Shown here: piece by piece, positions 49,069 through 59,200 of the stretch
Numbering within the stretch: position 1 is the stretch's first letter
Layout: every line of letters begins with the position of its first letter
Source of the DNA: Helicobacter sp.
GTDB lineage: Bacteria; Campylobacterota; Campylobacteria; Campylobacterales; Helicobacteraceae
Length of the DNA stretch: 64,000 bases
Reading direction: 5' to 3'
Assembly: GCA_022766795.1 (NCBI GenBank)
Contig: JALEPE010000097.1
Coordinates: 1-64,000, forward strand
Made by a program: the position numbers and the translations under genes
Notes under the pieces: generated by a model
The model's input: only the letters and a program-made list of their open reading frames with translations
What the model was told of the DNA's origin: nothing
Databases searched by the model: none

Positions 49069-49572
49069 ATGAAAAAGTTTCTAGTTTTAGGCTCATTAGC
49101 AGCTGCATTGTTAGTGACAGGTTGTAGTCAAAAAAGCGGTGTAGATTCTACTGCAGGTATGCAACAAGATAAGGGTTATAAAAGCGGTAAAGACAACTTT
49201 GCAACTATTGAAGATAGAATCAATTATGTTGAAAATCGTCTTGGCAATATATTCTTTGATTTTGATAAATTTGTAGTGCGTCCTGATATGCAAAATGTTG
49301 TAGATAATGACGCGCGCGTTTTAACATCTGAAGAAGTGGGACCACTTAATGTTAGAATAGAAGGAAACACCGATGAGTGGGGAACTGACGAATACAACTA
49401 TGCTTTAGGGTTAAAAAGAGCGGTTGCAGTTAAAGATGCATTGATTGCAAAAGGCGTAGATGCAGGAAAAACACTTCTAGTTAGCTATGGTGAGAGCAAA
49501 CCTACTTGCACAGCAAAAACACGAGAGTGCTGGGCTGAAAATAGAAAAGTAACATTTAAAGTATTACCATAA
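49069..49572 (+). CDS. pal: Peptidoglycan-associated lipoprotein Pal (Omp18-like)
   Basis: 167 residues. Lipoprotein signal with lipobox LLVTGC (Cys at about residue 19). The OmpA-like domain has IFFDFDKFVVRP, VRIEGNTDEWGTDEYNYALGLKRAVAVKDAL, SYGESKP and ENRKVTF: the peptidoglycan-binding Asp and Arg are present. It anchors the outer membrane to the wall and binds TolB. Confidence 0.95.
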   Translation: MKKFLVLGSLAAALLVTGCSQKSGVDSTAGMQQDKGYKSGKDNFATIEDRINYVENRLGNIFFDFDKFVVRPDMQNVVDNDARVLTSEEVGPLNVRIEGNTDEWGTDEYNYALGLKRAVAVKDALIAKGVDAGKTLLVSYGESKPTCTAKTRECWAENRKVTFKVLP

Positions 49573-49585
49573 GTAACCTAGCACT

Positions 49586-50884
49586 ATGAGATTACAAAAA
49601 ATATTCTCCTTAAGTATAATCGTTGCAAGTCTTGTTGGCGCACAAGAGCCTTCTGCTTTTAATGCAGGAGGTGTCGCACCACAAAAGACACAATCTGAAA
49701 TTATAGATGAAAAACTTTTTAAGTTTTCTTCGCAAATTAAAAGCATTGAAGAATCACAAGAAGGTTTAAGAAGTGTTTTTGAAGGGCAAACACAAAAGGT
49801 GCAAGAACTTATGAATGGGCTTGATGTCTTAAAAGGTGAAAATGCTGCTTCTATAAATGAAGTAAGAACGCATGTTGATTCCAATTTCGCATTGCAAAAT
49901 GAAAATATAGAAAAAATCAAACAAAGTATCTCTGCACTTGGAGCTTTAATCAAAAAAACAAACACACAAATGCAAAGTGAAATTGATGCGCTAAAAGAGC
50001 AGATTGCGGGATTGCACATTTCGCAAAAATCCACCACCAAAGTAGAATCCAAAACTACAAAAGAAAATACAGAATCACAAAATATAGAGATTACAAAAGA
50101 AGTAGATAATGCCGTTGCAGAAATGGCAACCATAGAGACAATGGAACCTAAAGTTACGGAGGTTACCAAAGAAGCTTCGCAAAATACTATTAAACTTTTA
50201 GATTCTAAAAGCGCAGTGGAAACGCCTGTTTTGGCAATTCCACTAACTGCAACAGAATCGCAAACAATCTCACAAGTTACGCTAGACAATACGATCAATG
50301 CGCAAAATATTGCTCGTGCAACAGGATTAGAATCACCAGAGGAACCCAGCAGAACCATAGAGCAATCTCAAGAGATTCAGCAAGAAACTTTACAAAACAC
50401 ACAGGAATCACAAACTACAACATCTAAAGAAAAATCACGCGAAGAAACAAAGGCTCAAGAGAAGCAAGCAACAGATAAAAATGATTCCGAGAAATTGGAA
50501 GCTAAAGTAGATTTAAAAAAGATTCCGCTTGCAGATGTGTATAAACAAGGTGAGGAATTTTATAAAAATAAATCTTATGCAAAAGCTGATGAGTATTTGC
50601 AATTTGCGGTGAAGGGAAATTATAAACCCGCACGTGGAAATTATTTGTTGGGCGAAGTTGCGTTTGAACAAAAGAGATACGAGGACGCGATTTATTACTA
50701 CAAAACAAGTGCAACGCGTTACGATAAGGCGGATTATATGCCACGCTTGATGTTAAATAGTGCAAAATCTTTCAATGCTATTAAGGAAAAAGAAAACGCA
50801 AAACGTTTTTTAGAGACGCTTATTTCGCTTTATCCAAAGTCTAATGAGGCTAAAGAAGCTAAGAATCTGTTAAAATCATTTTAA
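49586..50884 (+). CDS. cpoB: CpoB/YbgF-type Tol-associated protein
   Basis: 432 residues. Signal peptide (1-19), an N-terminal coiled coil (about 40-150, KSIEESQEGL...), a long Thr/Ser/Gln/Glu-rich low-complexity stretch (about 150-310), then TPR repeats (VYKQGEEFYKNKSYAKADEYLQFAVKG and AEVAFEQKRYEDAIYYY-like). Coiled coil plus TPR after pal is the CpoB layout, which tunes PBP and Tol during division. It is well above the E. coli length of about 263; the excess is the low-complexity part. Confidence 0.85.
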   Translation: MRLQKIFSLSIIVASLVGAQEPSAFNAGGVAPQKTQSEIIDEKLFKFSSQIKSIEESQEGLRSVFEGQTQKVQELMNGLDVLKGENAASINEVRTHVDSNFALQNENIEKIKQSISALGALIKKTNTQMQSEIDALKEQIAGLHISQKSTTKVESKTTKENTESQNIEITKEVDNAVAEMATIETMEPKVTEVTKEASQNTIKLLDSKSAVETPVLAIPLTATESQTISQVTLDNTINAQNIARATGLESPEEPSRTIEQSQEIQQETLQNTQESQTTTSKEKSREETKAQEKQATDKNDSEKLEAKVDLKKIPLADVYKQGEEFYKNKSYAKADEYLQFAVKGNYKPARGNYLLGEVAFEQKRYEDAIYYYKTSATRYDKADYMPRLMLNSAKSFNAIKEKENAKRFLETLISLYPKSNEAKEAKNLLKSF

Positions 50885-50896
50885 ATAGGAGAAATT

Positions 50897-51418
50897 ATGA
50901 TAGAAAATAATCAAGTAGTCAGTATGGAATATGAGGTTAAAGAAGAGGGAACAAATGAAATTTTAGATTCCAATATCGGTGGGAAACCTTTAGAATTTAT
51001 TATGGGCGCAGGAGAGATTATTAAGGGCTTAGAAGAAGCGGTTGCGCAAATGTCAGTGGGCGATAAGCAAGAAGTGATTATTGCTCCCGTGAATGCCTAT
51101 GGTGAGTATAACTCTGATTATGTGCAAGAAGTCCCAAGAGACCAATTTGTTGGTATTGATTTACAGCAGGGAATGACATTGTTTGGACAAGGTGAAAATG
51201 GCGAAACCGCGCAGGTAATTGTCAAGGATTTTAACGATGAAGTGGTGATTGTGGATTATAATCACCCACTAGCAGGTAAAACTTTGCATTTTAGTGTGAT
51301 GATTTTAGGTGCGCGTGTTGCAACAGAAAAAGAACTCACTTGCGGTTTGCATTATCAAGAGCATCATCACGGCGAGGGTGGTTGCTGCGGTGGTGGTGGC
51401 GGGTGCGGTTGCCACTAA
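50897..51418 (+). CDS. slyD: FKBP-type peptidyl-prolyl isomerase SlyD with metal-binding tail
   Basis: 173 residues. FKBP domain with an inserted flap: MEYEVKEEGTNEILDSN, ALEEAVAQM-like segment EEAVAQMSVGDKQEVIIAP, and YGEYNSDYVQEVPRDQF. The tail (residues 149-173) is rich in His, Cys and Gly, with CGLHYQEHHH and CCGGGGGCGCH. In E. coli and H. pylori such a tail binds nickel for hydrogenase or urease maturation. No nickel enzyme is in the window. Confidence 0.93.
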   Translation: MIENNQVVSMEYEVKEEGTNEILDSNIGGKPLEFIMGAGEIIKGLEEAVAQMSVGDKQEVIIAPVNAYGEYNSDYVQEVPRDQFVGIDLQQGMTLFGQGENGETAQVIVKDFNDEVVIVDYNHPLAGKTLHFSVMILGARVATEKELTCGLHYQEHHHGEGGCCGGGGGCGCH

Positions 51419-51441
51419 TTTAAATTGCGATTCTACTTTTA

Positions 51442-52626
51442 ATGCAATTTTCTTTTGCCTACACGCATTCCCCAATAGACTTTTATTTTAGGCAAAGCCC
51501 ACGCGACTTTGTCGTAGAGGAAGTGCCTCTATATCCCTTTAGCGGGGAGGGTGTGCATTTAGTGTTGAAAATACGCAAAAAGAATTGCACGACTTTTGAA
51601 CTGCTTAAAATCCTCTCCAATCATCTAGGAATCAAAGAAAAAGACATTGGCTATGCGGGATTAAAAGACAAAAACGCCCTCACGATTCAACACCTTACTT
51701 TGCCTCTATCTGTGCGCAAGTCCTTAGAATCTTTCACGCACAAAGAGATTAAAATCCTAGAAACCACTTTACACAATAACAAACTAAAAATTGGACATTT
51801 AAAGGGTAATAAATTTTTTGTGCGCATAAAAAAGCTGGATTCTTTAAATGCGCAAAAGATTGTGCAAGTTGTGAAAAATATCCAAAAATATGGAATCCCA
51901 AATTACTTTAGTTATCAGAGATTCGGGAAAGATGGCAAAAATTATTTACAAGGCAAGGCGATTGCAGAGCAGACACAAAAAGTGCGGAATAAAAAAATGC
52001 AAAATTTTTTATTGAGTGCGTATCAAAGCTATTTGTTTAATGCGTGGCTTTCTTTGCGCCTTGATATTTCACATATTATTAGCACAAATCCTGCACATAG
52101 CATTGCTAAAGCCTTGCAAATGTATGCGGACAACTTTACAGATAATCCAAAGGCTTTCATCCCCTCCCTTGCGATTCCGCAAATTTTCACCCAACACGAT
52201 TATTGCAATGCGCTAAAATCGCAAGAACATTGCTTTAAGCTATTCAGTGGCGATATAATGTGTCATTATCCCTTTGGTAAAAATTTCAGCATTGAAAATG
52301 GGGAGGATTTAATGCAAGAATCGCAAAGATTTTTAAGCAAAGACATCGCGCCAACGGGTTTGCTAAGCGGGATAAAGGCAAGCGTGAGCAAAGAAGTTGC
52401 GGGTGCTTTTGAAATCCCCTTTAGCGATTCTAAGATTCAAAGTGTTGGGACGCGCCGCTATGCGTGGATTTTTCCACAAGATTTGCAATTTACCTATAAA
52501 GAGGAGGAGGCGCAAGGAGAATTTAGCTTTTTCTTGCCTAAGGGGGCGTATGCAACAAATCTTTTGCGCGAGATAGCCCATAGAGAGATTATGGAATCCC
52601 AAAGTGAGGGGGAGAGTGATGTTTGA
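51442..52626 (+). CDS. truD: tRNA pseudouridine(13) synthase TruD
   Basis: 394 residues. YAGLKDKNALTIQHLTLP carries the catalytic Asp (about residue 77); earlier PRDFVVEEVPLYPFSGEGVHL, later NYFSYQRFGKDGKNYLQGKA and GTRRYAWIFPQDLQF. It modifies U13 of tRNA-Glu. It begins 23 bases after slyD. Confidence 0.93.
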   Translation: MQFSFAYTHSPIDFYFRQSPRDFVVEEVPLYPFSGEGVHLVLKIRKKNCTTFELLKILSNHLGIKEKDIGYAGLKDKNALTIQHLTLPLSVRKSLESFTHKEIKILETTLHNNKLKIGHLKGNKFFVRIKKLDSLNAQKIVQVVKNIQKYGIPNYFSYQRFGKDGKNYLQGKAIAEQTQKVRNKKMQNFLLSAYQSYLFNAWLSLRLDISHIISTNPAHSIAKALQMYADNFTDNPKAFIPSLAIPQIFTQHDYCNALKSQEHCFKLFSGDIMCHYPFGKNFSIENGEDLMQESQRFLSKDIAPTGLLSGIKASVSKEVAGAFEIPFSDSKIQSVGTRRYAWIFPQDLQFTYKEEEAQGEFSFFLPKGAYATNLLREIAHREIMESQSEGESDV

Positions 52627-53542
52627 TAAAATCATTAGAGAAAACCAATTCAAAACAAAATGCGTGATTGTGATTTATTTGCTCATTTTTGTGCTGATTG
52701 GGTTATTGGTGGATATTGTGCGTATCAATGCGCAGAGTTTAAGTGGGGGATTCTACTCGCTTTTAACCTTGCAGCAATTTCCCTTAGTTACTTTATTAAT
52801 GCTTGGAATCGCCGGAGCAGTCGTGCTTTTTACGATTAGCAGATTTAAGCAAATTTTACTAAGCGGGAGCGAATACAAAGAAATTCTCAAGGGTAAGGAA
52901 TCTAATGCGCAAGAGCGAGAAATGAGCAGAATCCTAGATGAATTAGTAGAGGTGGCAAATCTTTCGTTTCGCCCCAAATTGTTTCTTATGGAAGCACCTT
53001 TTATGAATGCGTTTGCAAGTGGTTGGAGTGCTGATAATTCGTTAATTGCGGTAACGACAACTCTGGTTAGGAATCTCACGCGAGAGGAGTTAAAGGCGGT
53101 GATGGCGCACGAGTTGAGCCACATTCGGCACGGCGATATTCGCTTAACCTTAATGGTGGGCGTTTTAAGCAATATTATGCTGTTAGTCGTGAATTATGCG
53201 GTGTATTTGTTTTTGGGAAATTCTAGGGAGAGGGGTGCGAATCTTGCGAGAACGATTCTGCTTGTTTTGCAGTTTGTGTTGCCCTTGCTTACACTTGTGT
53301 TGCAGATGTTTTTAAGTCGTTCTAGGGAATATATGGCAGATTCTGGAGCGGCGTATTTAATGGGCGATAGTGAGCCTATGATTAGAGCATTGCAGAAAAT
53401 TAGTGGAAATTATGCGCAATCAGATTTTTCACAAAGCGATACGAATCCCACGCGCTCTGCACTTTATATTTTTAGCGCAAGTGAGCTTTTTAGCACACAT
53501 CCAAGCATTGAGAATCGCATTCAAGCATTATTAAGACAATAA
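52619..53542 (+). CDS. htpX: Membrane zinc metalloprotease HtpX
   Basis: 307 residues. Two N-terminal helices, the protease motif [11 protein letters not shown] (HExxH) at about residue 165, two more helices, and [15 protein letters not shown] with the third zinc ligand. M48 family quality control of membrane proteins. The ATG at 52619 overlaps truD by 8 bases; the upstream in-frame start is less likely. Confidence 0.92.
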   Translation: MFDKIIRENQFKTKCVIVIYLLIFVLIGLLVDIVRINAQSLSGGFYSLLTLQQFPLVTLLMLGIAGAVVLFTISRFKQILLSGSEYKEILKGKESNAQEREMSRILDELVEVANLSFRPKLFLMEAPFMNAFASGWSADNSLIAVTTTLVRNLTREELKAVMAHELSHIRHGDIRLTLMVGVLSNIMLLVVNYAVYLFLGNSRERGANLARTILLVLQFVLPLLTLVLQMFLSRSREYMADSGAAYLMGDSEPMIRALQKISGNYAQSDFSQSDTNPTRSALYIFSASELFSTHPSIENRIQALLRQ

Positions 53543-53550
53543 GGAATCCT

Positions 53551-54102
53551 ATGCAACAAGATTTACAAGAAATCATCCGCTGTATTTTTGATTATATCGG
53601 CGAGGATAGGAATCGTGAGGGGTTATTAGAGACGCCAAAGCGCGTAGTGAAAAGCTGGGAGCATTTATATAGCGGATACAAAAGCGATCCAAAGGAGATT
53701 CTAGGTAGGGTATTCACAGAGGGGGCGTGCGATGAAATGGTGGTGCTTAAAAATATAGAATTTTATTCTGTGTGTGAGCACCATTTATTGCCCTTTTTTG
53801 GTAAAATCTCTATTGGCTATATCCCAGATTCCAAAGTTGTTGGAATCTCAAAGTTAGCGCGTTTGGTAGAAGTGTATTCTAGGCGATTACAGATTCAAGA
53901 AAAAATGACTTCACAGATTGCAGATACGCTAATGGAAGTTTTGCAACCCAAAGGTGTAATGGTGGTTGCGGAGGCAAAACATATGTGTATGGTAATGCGC
54001 GGTGTAGAGAAGCAAGATAGCGTAATGCTTACAAGTGCGATTCGCGGGTTATTTAAAAGCGACCATAGGACGCGCGAGGAATTTATGGGGCATATCCGCT
54101 AA
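53551..54102 (+). CDS. folE: GTP cyclohydrolase I
   Basis: 183 residues. Zinc and active site motifs [21 protein letters not shown] and [22 protein letters not shown] are intact. First step of folate (and queuosine) synthesis. It lies 8 bases after htpX, AAGGA before the ATG. Last conserved gene before the variable region. Confidence 0.96.
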   Translation: MQQDLQEIIRCIFDYIGEDRNREGLLETPKRVVKSWEHLYSGYKSDPKEILGRVFTEGACDEMVVLKNIEFYSVCEHHLLPFFGKISIGYIPDSKVVGISKLARLVEVYSRRLQIQEKMTSQIADTLMEVLQPKGVMVVAEAKHMCMVMRGVEKQDSVMLTSAIRGLFKSDHRTREEFMGHIR

Positions 54103-54147
54103 TTTGACGATTATTAATCAAAAAATAAAACTTTTTAAAGGAGTTTT

Positions 54148-55546
54148 ATGACTTTAGCACAGCAAACACAGCAGCTTTTGGAAATTTTGGGGAATGGATT
54201 TCCTGCACATCGCTTACAACTCATTTGGGAGAATAAAGACGCAATCTTGCAATGGATAAATTCTAAAGAGTTCAGGGAAAAATATGCCAATCACCCCTTT
54301 CCACCACTTCTAAATCCTGCTACAATCAATTGGGAGCAGACTGACCCACAAGTTGCGTGGGATTTCAATCTACCTTTACCACCATTTTATCAAATGTTAT
54401 ATCTCTGTCCACACGGCACAGGACACGGCGCAATGCTAACATTTCTATGGACTTCGGGGGGGGGGGATTTATCGCTCCTATTGTAGATTTTATGGAACTC
54501 CAATCATAAACCAATACATTCTCCACTACACAAATCTTATTAAGGATCGCAATACATTTAATAGCGTTGTGATTGATGGCTATGGCGTGTTTAATCAAAG
54601 TGAAGTGTGGAATCGCGCGAAGTTTTTTGCGCTTTTAAATCCTAAGATTCCAACTTTAATGCAAGTGCGCGATCCAATTGAGATTATAAAACACGTTATC
54701 GGATTGCCTTGGGGAGGCGGAAGTGGTATCATTGAGGCTTCCAAAACACTCCAGCGCAAGTTTAACCTAACCTTTGATTATCACTATTTTGATTGTATTT
54801 TAAAACAAAGAAAGAAAGTTTTAGCGCTTCCAAAATATTTTGATGGTTTAAGGGGTGAGAATTTTATTTGGGATTCCTTATGCAATGCAATTAGTCCTAA
54901 AACTTTGCGTTATGTGGATATGCAGGAATTATCCAAAGATTCCGCGTTTGGCACACTAGAATCGCTTGCAAAATATTTTGGATTCCAAGCACCAAAAGAG
55001 CAGGATAAGGATATTTATGCAGCGCAACATTTTAAGGGCAACTTGTCTTATTTGTGGAATCGCGCGCCTTTAGAATTGTATGTAAATGCCAAAGATATTG
55101 CGCAAAAATACTCTAAAAGGCGTGCAAATAATATTTTTAACCCTAAGATTAATCTTTCGGAGAGCATTAGAATTTTGTTTATGGAATTGCAGGTTTTGGA
55201 TGATTTTGTTAATCTCACAGAGCATTTTAATTGCCTTAATGGAGTTGGCGTGTATGTCGCGCGCAATGATTTTGAAGAGTTGAAAGCAGATAAGAATCTT
55301 TGGGAAGCGACAAAAGAATACATTCAAGAGTTTTTAGATTATTTAAACAAAGAATCTAAAAATGCACAAAATGCGAGAATCACGGCAGATGAAGTGCTGG
55401 AATTTTTAAGAAAAGACAAAGAATCTGCGCTAAATTTGCAATCTGTTTTGGAAGCAGAATTAGCGCATATCAAGGCAAATCGTCCAGATATTGTGGAATC
55501 GTGGAAGCATTACCAAGAATTTGTAAAAATTTGCAAGAAAGTATAA
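54148..55546 (+). CDS. Phase-variable DUF2972-like protein, OFF register
   Basis: The first frame (54148-54486) runs 102 residues and reaches 11 G at 54456-54466, then stops as a 112-residue product. With 10 (or 13) G the frame joins exactly with the second open frame, which continues to 55546: a 465-residue protein. The N-terminus has LPPFYQMLYLCPHGTGHGAMLTF, the rest LMQVRDPIEIIKHVIG, LQRKFNLTFDY and a charged coiled coil at the C-terminus. The start (PPLLNP, then W-x-N-LPLPP) resembles the Campylobacter/Helicobacter DUF2972 family, often phase-variable and near surface-glycan genes. The GTGHGAML and DPIEII segments faintly recall sulfotransferases. Function unknown. AAAGGAG precedes the ATG. 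Confidence 0.75.
54456..54466. repeat. Homopolymeric G(11) contingency tract
   Basis: Eleven G inside the DUF2972-like gene. Length 10 or 13 gives the 465-residue frame; 11 and 12 both give early stops (112 and about 116 residues). The only other tract of this kind is at 577-587. Confidence 0.9.
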
Positions 55547-56287
55547 GGGGGGAGGAAATTTAGTAAAATTTCATATTATGGATTTGCACTGAAGCGGGTA
55601 AATTTGCTATTTGCAAATGCACACTACAAAGTTGTGCCAAGTTCTCACAATGACGCAAAGCAAACCACCTTGTCATTGCGAGGCAACGCCGAAGCAAGCC
55701 ATAATCTAGCATTCAAAAACTTTACAATGGAATCTCTAAAGAAGTGCAAGATTATAGATTGCCACGATTCCACAAGTGGAATCTCGCAATGACGCAGTGG
55801 AGAGCGTGGATTGCCACGAAAAGCTAAAGTTTTTCTCGCAATGACAAAAAGCAGGACAATAATGAAATTTCCACCACCTCCGTCATTGCGAACGCTAGTG
55901 AAGCAATCTATAATCTTGCATACAGAAACTTTTGCAACGGAATCGTTAAATAAACTCAAAAAAATCTAAACTTTTCTTTTTTCTAAAGGGGCAAGGGGTT
56001 CTACTTGCGAAGCGTCCCCCTTACCCCCTTAAACCCCCAACCCCTAGCACGCTTTTGTAGAATCGCAATGACGCAATGGTTTCTTGTTTGTAGTGAGAGT
56101 GAAACAACAAAGCAATCTGTAGCATATAAAAAACTTTGCAATCTTTGGATATGTTTGTTACAATAACAAAATCTCTATTTAATAAATAAATCATAATTCA
56201 TTATGATATCAGTAATGTTTTTGCATAATTTAGTTTTCTTTTAAAAATATTCACTTTTTATGTAAAAAATATATAAGAAAGAGTTGA
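55547..56287. repeat. 741-bp intergenic region with palindromic repeats and a C-rich element
   Basis: No gene. Palindromic copies: 55672-55700 (GTCATTGCGAGGC...), 55756-55797 (GATTGCCACGATTCC... TCTCGCAATGACG), 55808-55845 (GGATTGCCACGAAAAG...), 55882-55909 and a partial copy at 56058-56075. A C-rich stretch at 56016-56044 follows. The last 150 bp before the autotransporter are AT-rich and should contain its promoter; AAGAAAGAG is its ribosome site. Short open frames here only translate the repeats. Confidence 0.75.
56016..56044 (-). other. G-quadruplex motif
   Basis: On the plus strand CCCCC-TTA-CCCCC-TTAAA-CCCCC-AA-CCCC. The minus strand thus has four G runs of 4-5 with loops of 2, 5 and 3 bases, the canonical intramolecular G4 pattern. 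It lies 244 bp upstream of the autotransporter ATG. Confidence 0.7.
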
Positions 56288-59200
56288 ATGATTGCAAAAC
56301 ATCGCTATGCTGGACTTAAACCTAAATTTATTTCTGTGGTTACGATTGTATCATTAGGGTTCGTTAGCGGTACAATGGCGCAAACAAGCGCATTACCACC
56401 CACACTGAAAGATAGCACACTTGCAGAATTACAAGATAAAATCCTTAATCAGATCAATGGCTCAAAAAATACAACTTCTAATAATACAAATATAGACAAT
56501 CCACCCAATATCTTAAATGCTTTAAGCCCCCTTAGCACGACACCACAAACAACAAATGCGTCTAAGGCTAGAATCATGGCAAGAGCTGCTGGGGGAGATT
56601 GGAGTAATACCACAAAGCTTACCTACGATACAACAAAAGGTGAAATCTCTGGCACTTATTCAGGTGGTGGCGCATTAGCCTCCGATGGAAGCAATAAAGA
56701 TTTAACCATTACACAAGGCACATCGGCAACAAAAACGGGCGGATCGCAATCTATTATAGAGGTTAAGAAAGATAGTAACAATAAAACATCTAGCATACAA
56801 AATTTTACCAATCACGGGACATTAGCAACAACTTCACAGGTTGCAATGTGGGTGCAACAGGGTTCATCAATTACAAACTTTACCAATAGCGACACGGGCG
56901 AGATTAAAGCAAATGCTGCAATGGGAGTGCTTGCCGATGGAAGTATTGAAAACTTTAAAAATTCTGGGACAATCGCTTCCCAAAGCAATTATGCAATTAT
57001 TTCGGGATTTAAAGGAACAATTGTAAATTTTGACAACACGGGGACAATCACGGCTAATGCCAATACAATCTCTGGAGTCTTTGAAAACTTTAAAAATTCT
57101 GGAACAATCACCGCTCAAACAGGAAACGCAGTTAATCTCGATACAGGCAAAACCATAACAACCTTTAACAATACAGGAACCATTACGACAAATACAGGAA
57201 CGGCAATCAATGCAAAGGGGACAATCAAGAATTTTGTAGCGGATACGGATAGCTATATTTATGGCACGAAAAATGTCCTACATATTGAAGAAGGTATAGA
57301 GAATCTAACGCTTAAAGGCACGCTCAAAGTGGGAAGCGGTGGTGGAAGTGCTGTATATCTTAAATCAGGTGCCAAAGCAATGGATAAACTCCATATTGAC
57401 GGGGGCAAGATTGTGGGAGTGGATTCTGCTAATACCGGATTATTGTTGCTTGAAAGTCCTGTGGATACAATACTTATTGATAATAACGCTGTGATTGGGA
57501 AACTCAAAGAAGCAAGTAAAGATAAAACATCTGGAATCACCTTTAATGATATAGAAACAGGAAGTGGTCAAGGAATCCACCTTAAAAATAGTGTAGGAAG
57601 CATTGCGATAAAGGGAAATGGAACTTATGTAGAAGGCATTAAAGTAGAATCATCACATGCCAAGATTAATTCTATAAACATTGAAGACGGGGCAACCGCT
57701 AGAACAATTAGCACTTCCAATCAATCCACGATTGGAAACATTGCGTTAAATAATGGCTCTATAGATTCCATTACTAACGATACAGGGAGTCAAATTAATG
57801 GAATCACACTAAATGGCGGCTCTATAGATTCCATTACTAACACGGGGGCTTCTACAATCGGAGATATTGCAATCCATAGTGGTTCTATAAAAACAATCAC
57901 TAATTCAGGAAATTCTACCCTCAATGGAAACATTACTACGCATAATCATTCTACTCTTATGCGTGTGAATAACGCTAAGGGTTCTACCATTCAAGGAGGA
58001 ATCATTCACGGAGGCAGTGGGACGCTTGAAGTCAATTCACAAGGGATTATTAAGGGGCAAGGCGGCACGCATTTAGGCAATACAGGAAGTGGAAAAATGG
58101 TTGTCAAAAATGTCGTTGTTAGCACGGATAATACGCACCATATTAAAGGGAATAAAGAAGTTTATTTTGATTTGGTTACCATAGATATTGACAACAAGGC
58201 TATTCCAGCCACAATTAATGATATTCTTAATGGGGATTATGATCTTTGTAAAATCTCCAGTATTAAAGATAGTATCGGTGATGACTATGGGCAATGGCTA
58301 CAATCTTGCCAATCAATAAGTGGTGGTTCTAAAGCAGATAATGTCTTTGATTTAGTCATAGATGAAAATGGAAATATTGCGAGCTCGTTAAATTTAGATA
58401 ATTTAAATACCACAGGAAGTTCGATGAGCATTATTACAGGAAATCTTAGAATCACAAACTTTGCAAATAATGTAGCCACCACTTCTTTAATGAACTTACA
58501 AAATACCTTTAACCACTCTACACACTTTTATAATGCGTACAATGAGAAATCAATTAGTCAAAATGCCCATTATGCTAATCTCGGCACAGATATAATGCGT
58601 CAAATTCCCTTAGATTATGCAGAAAACTTAGATTCCTTATATTTTAATCGCGCAATTTATGTCTTACCCTATTTTTCCAATGAGGAAGTTAAGGTAGGCA
58701 ATGGACATAAAATGAATGCACACGCAATAGGAATCATAGGGGGATATAGCCATATCACGCCTGAAAATAATCTTTATTCTGTGTATTTAGGGTTTGAAAG
58801 AGACGATGTAGATTCTAAAGATAATCACTTTCAAACCAATGTTGCTTCTAAGACTTTTTATGGTGGCTTTAAGATGTTGCAATATCTCACTAACTTATCT
58901 GAAAATATGGAATTATATGCGCATTATGATGCGTCTGCGGGCTTAAGGAACAATCACTTAACCTCTTATTCATATGCGACAACCTCCGATGCAAGCCCTA
59001 AAAGTTATTTCTATAATGCGGGTGTAGATTTGGGTGTGAATTATTTGTATGGTAGAAATATCATTACGCATAAGATTGGTCTAGGTTATGAGGGAGGTGC
59101 TATTGCGGGCTATGACTTAAATCTTGCAAAAACTAAAATTGATGGGCAAGACTTTAATTTCTTGCACGCAAGAGCTAGTGTGCTATGGAGTAGAGCTTGG

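Noticed and set aside
55604..55959. Short open frames in both directions after the DUF2972-like gene
   Set aside because: They only translate palindromic repeat copies.
55547..56287. tRNA or other structured RNA gene in the large gap
   Set aside because: No T-loop-like GTTCRANNC with a matching acceptor stem was seen; the structure is explained by palindromic repeats.
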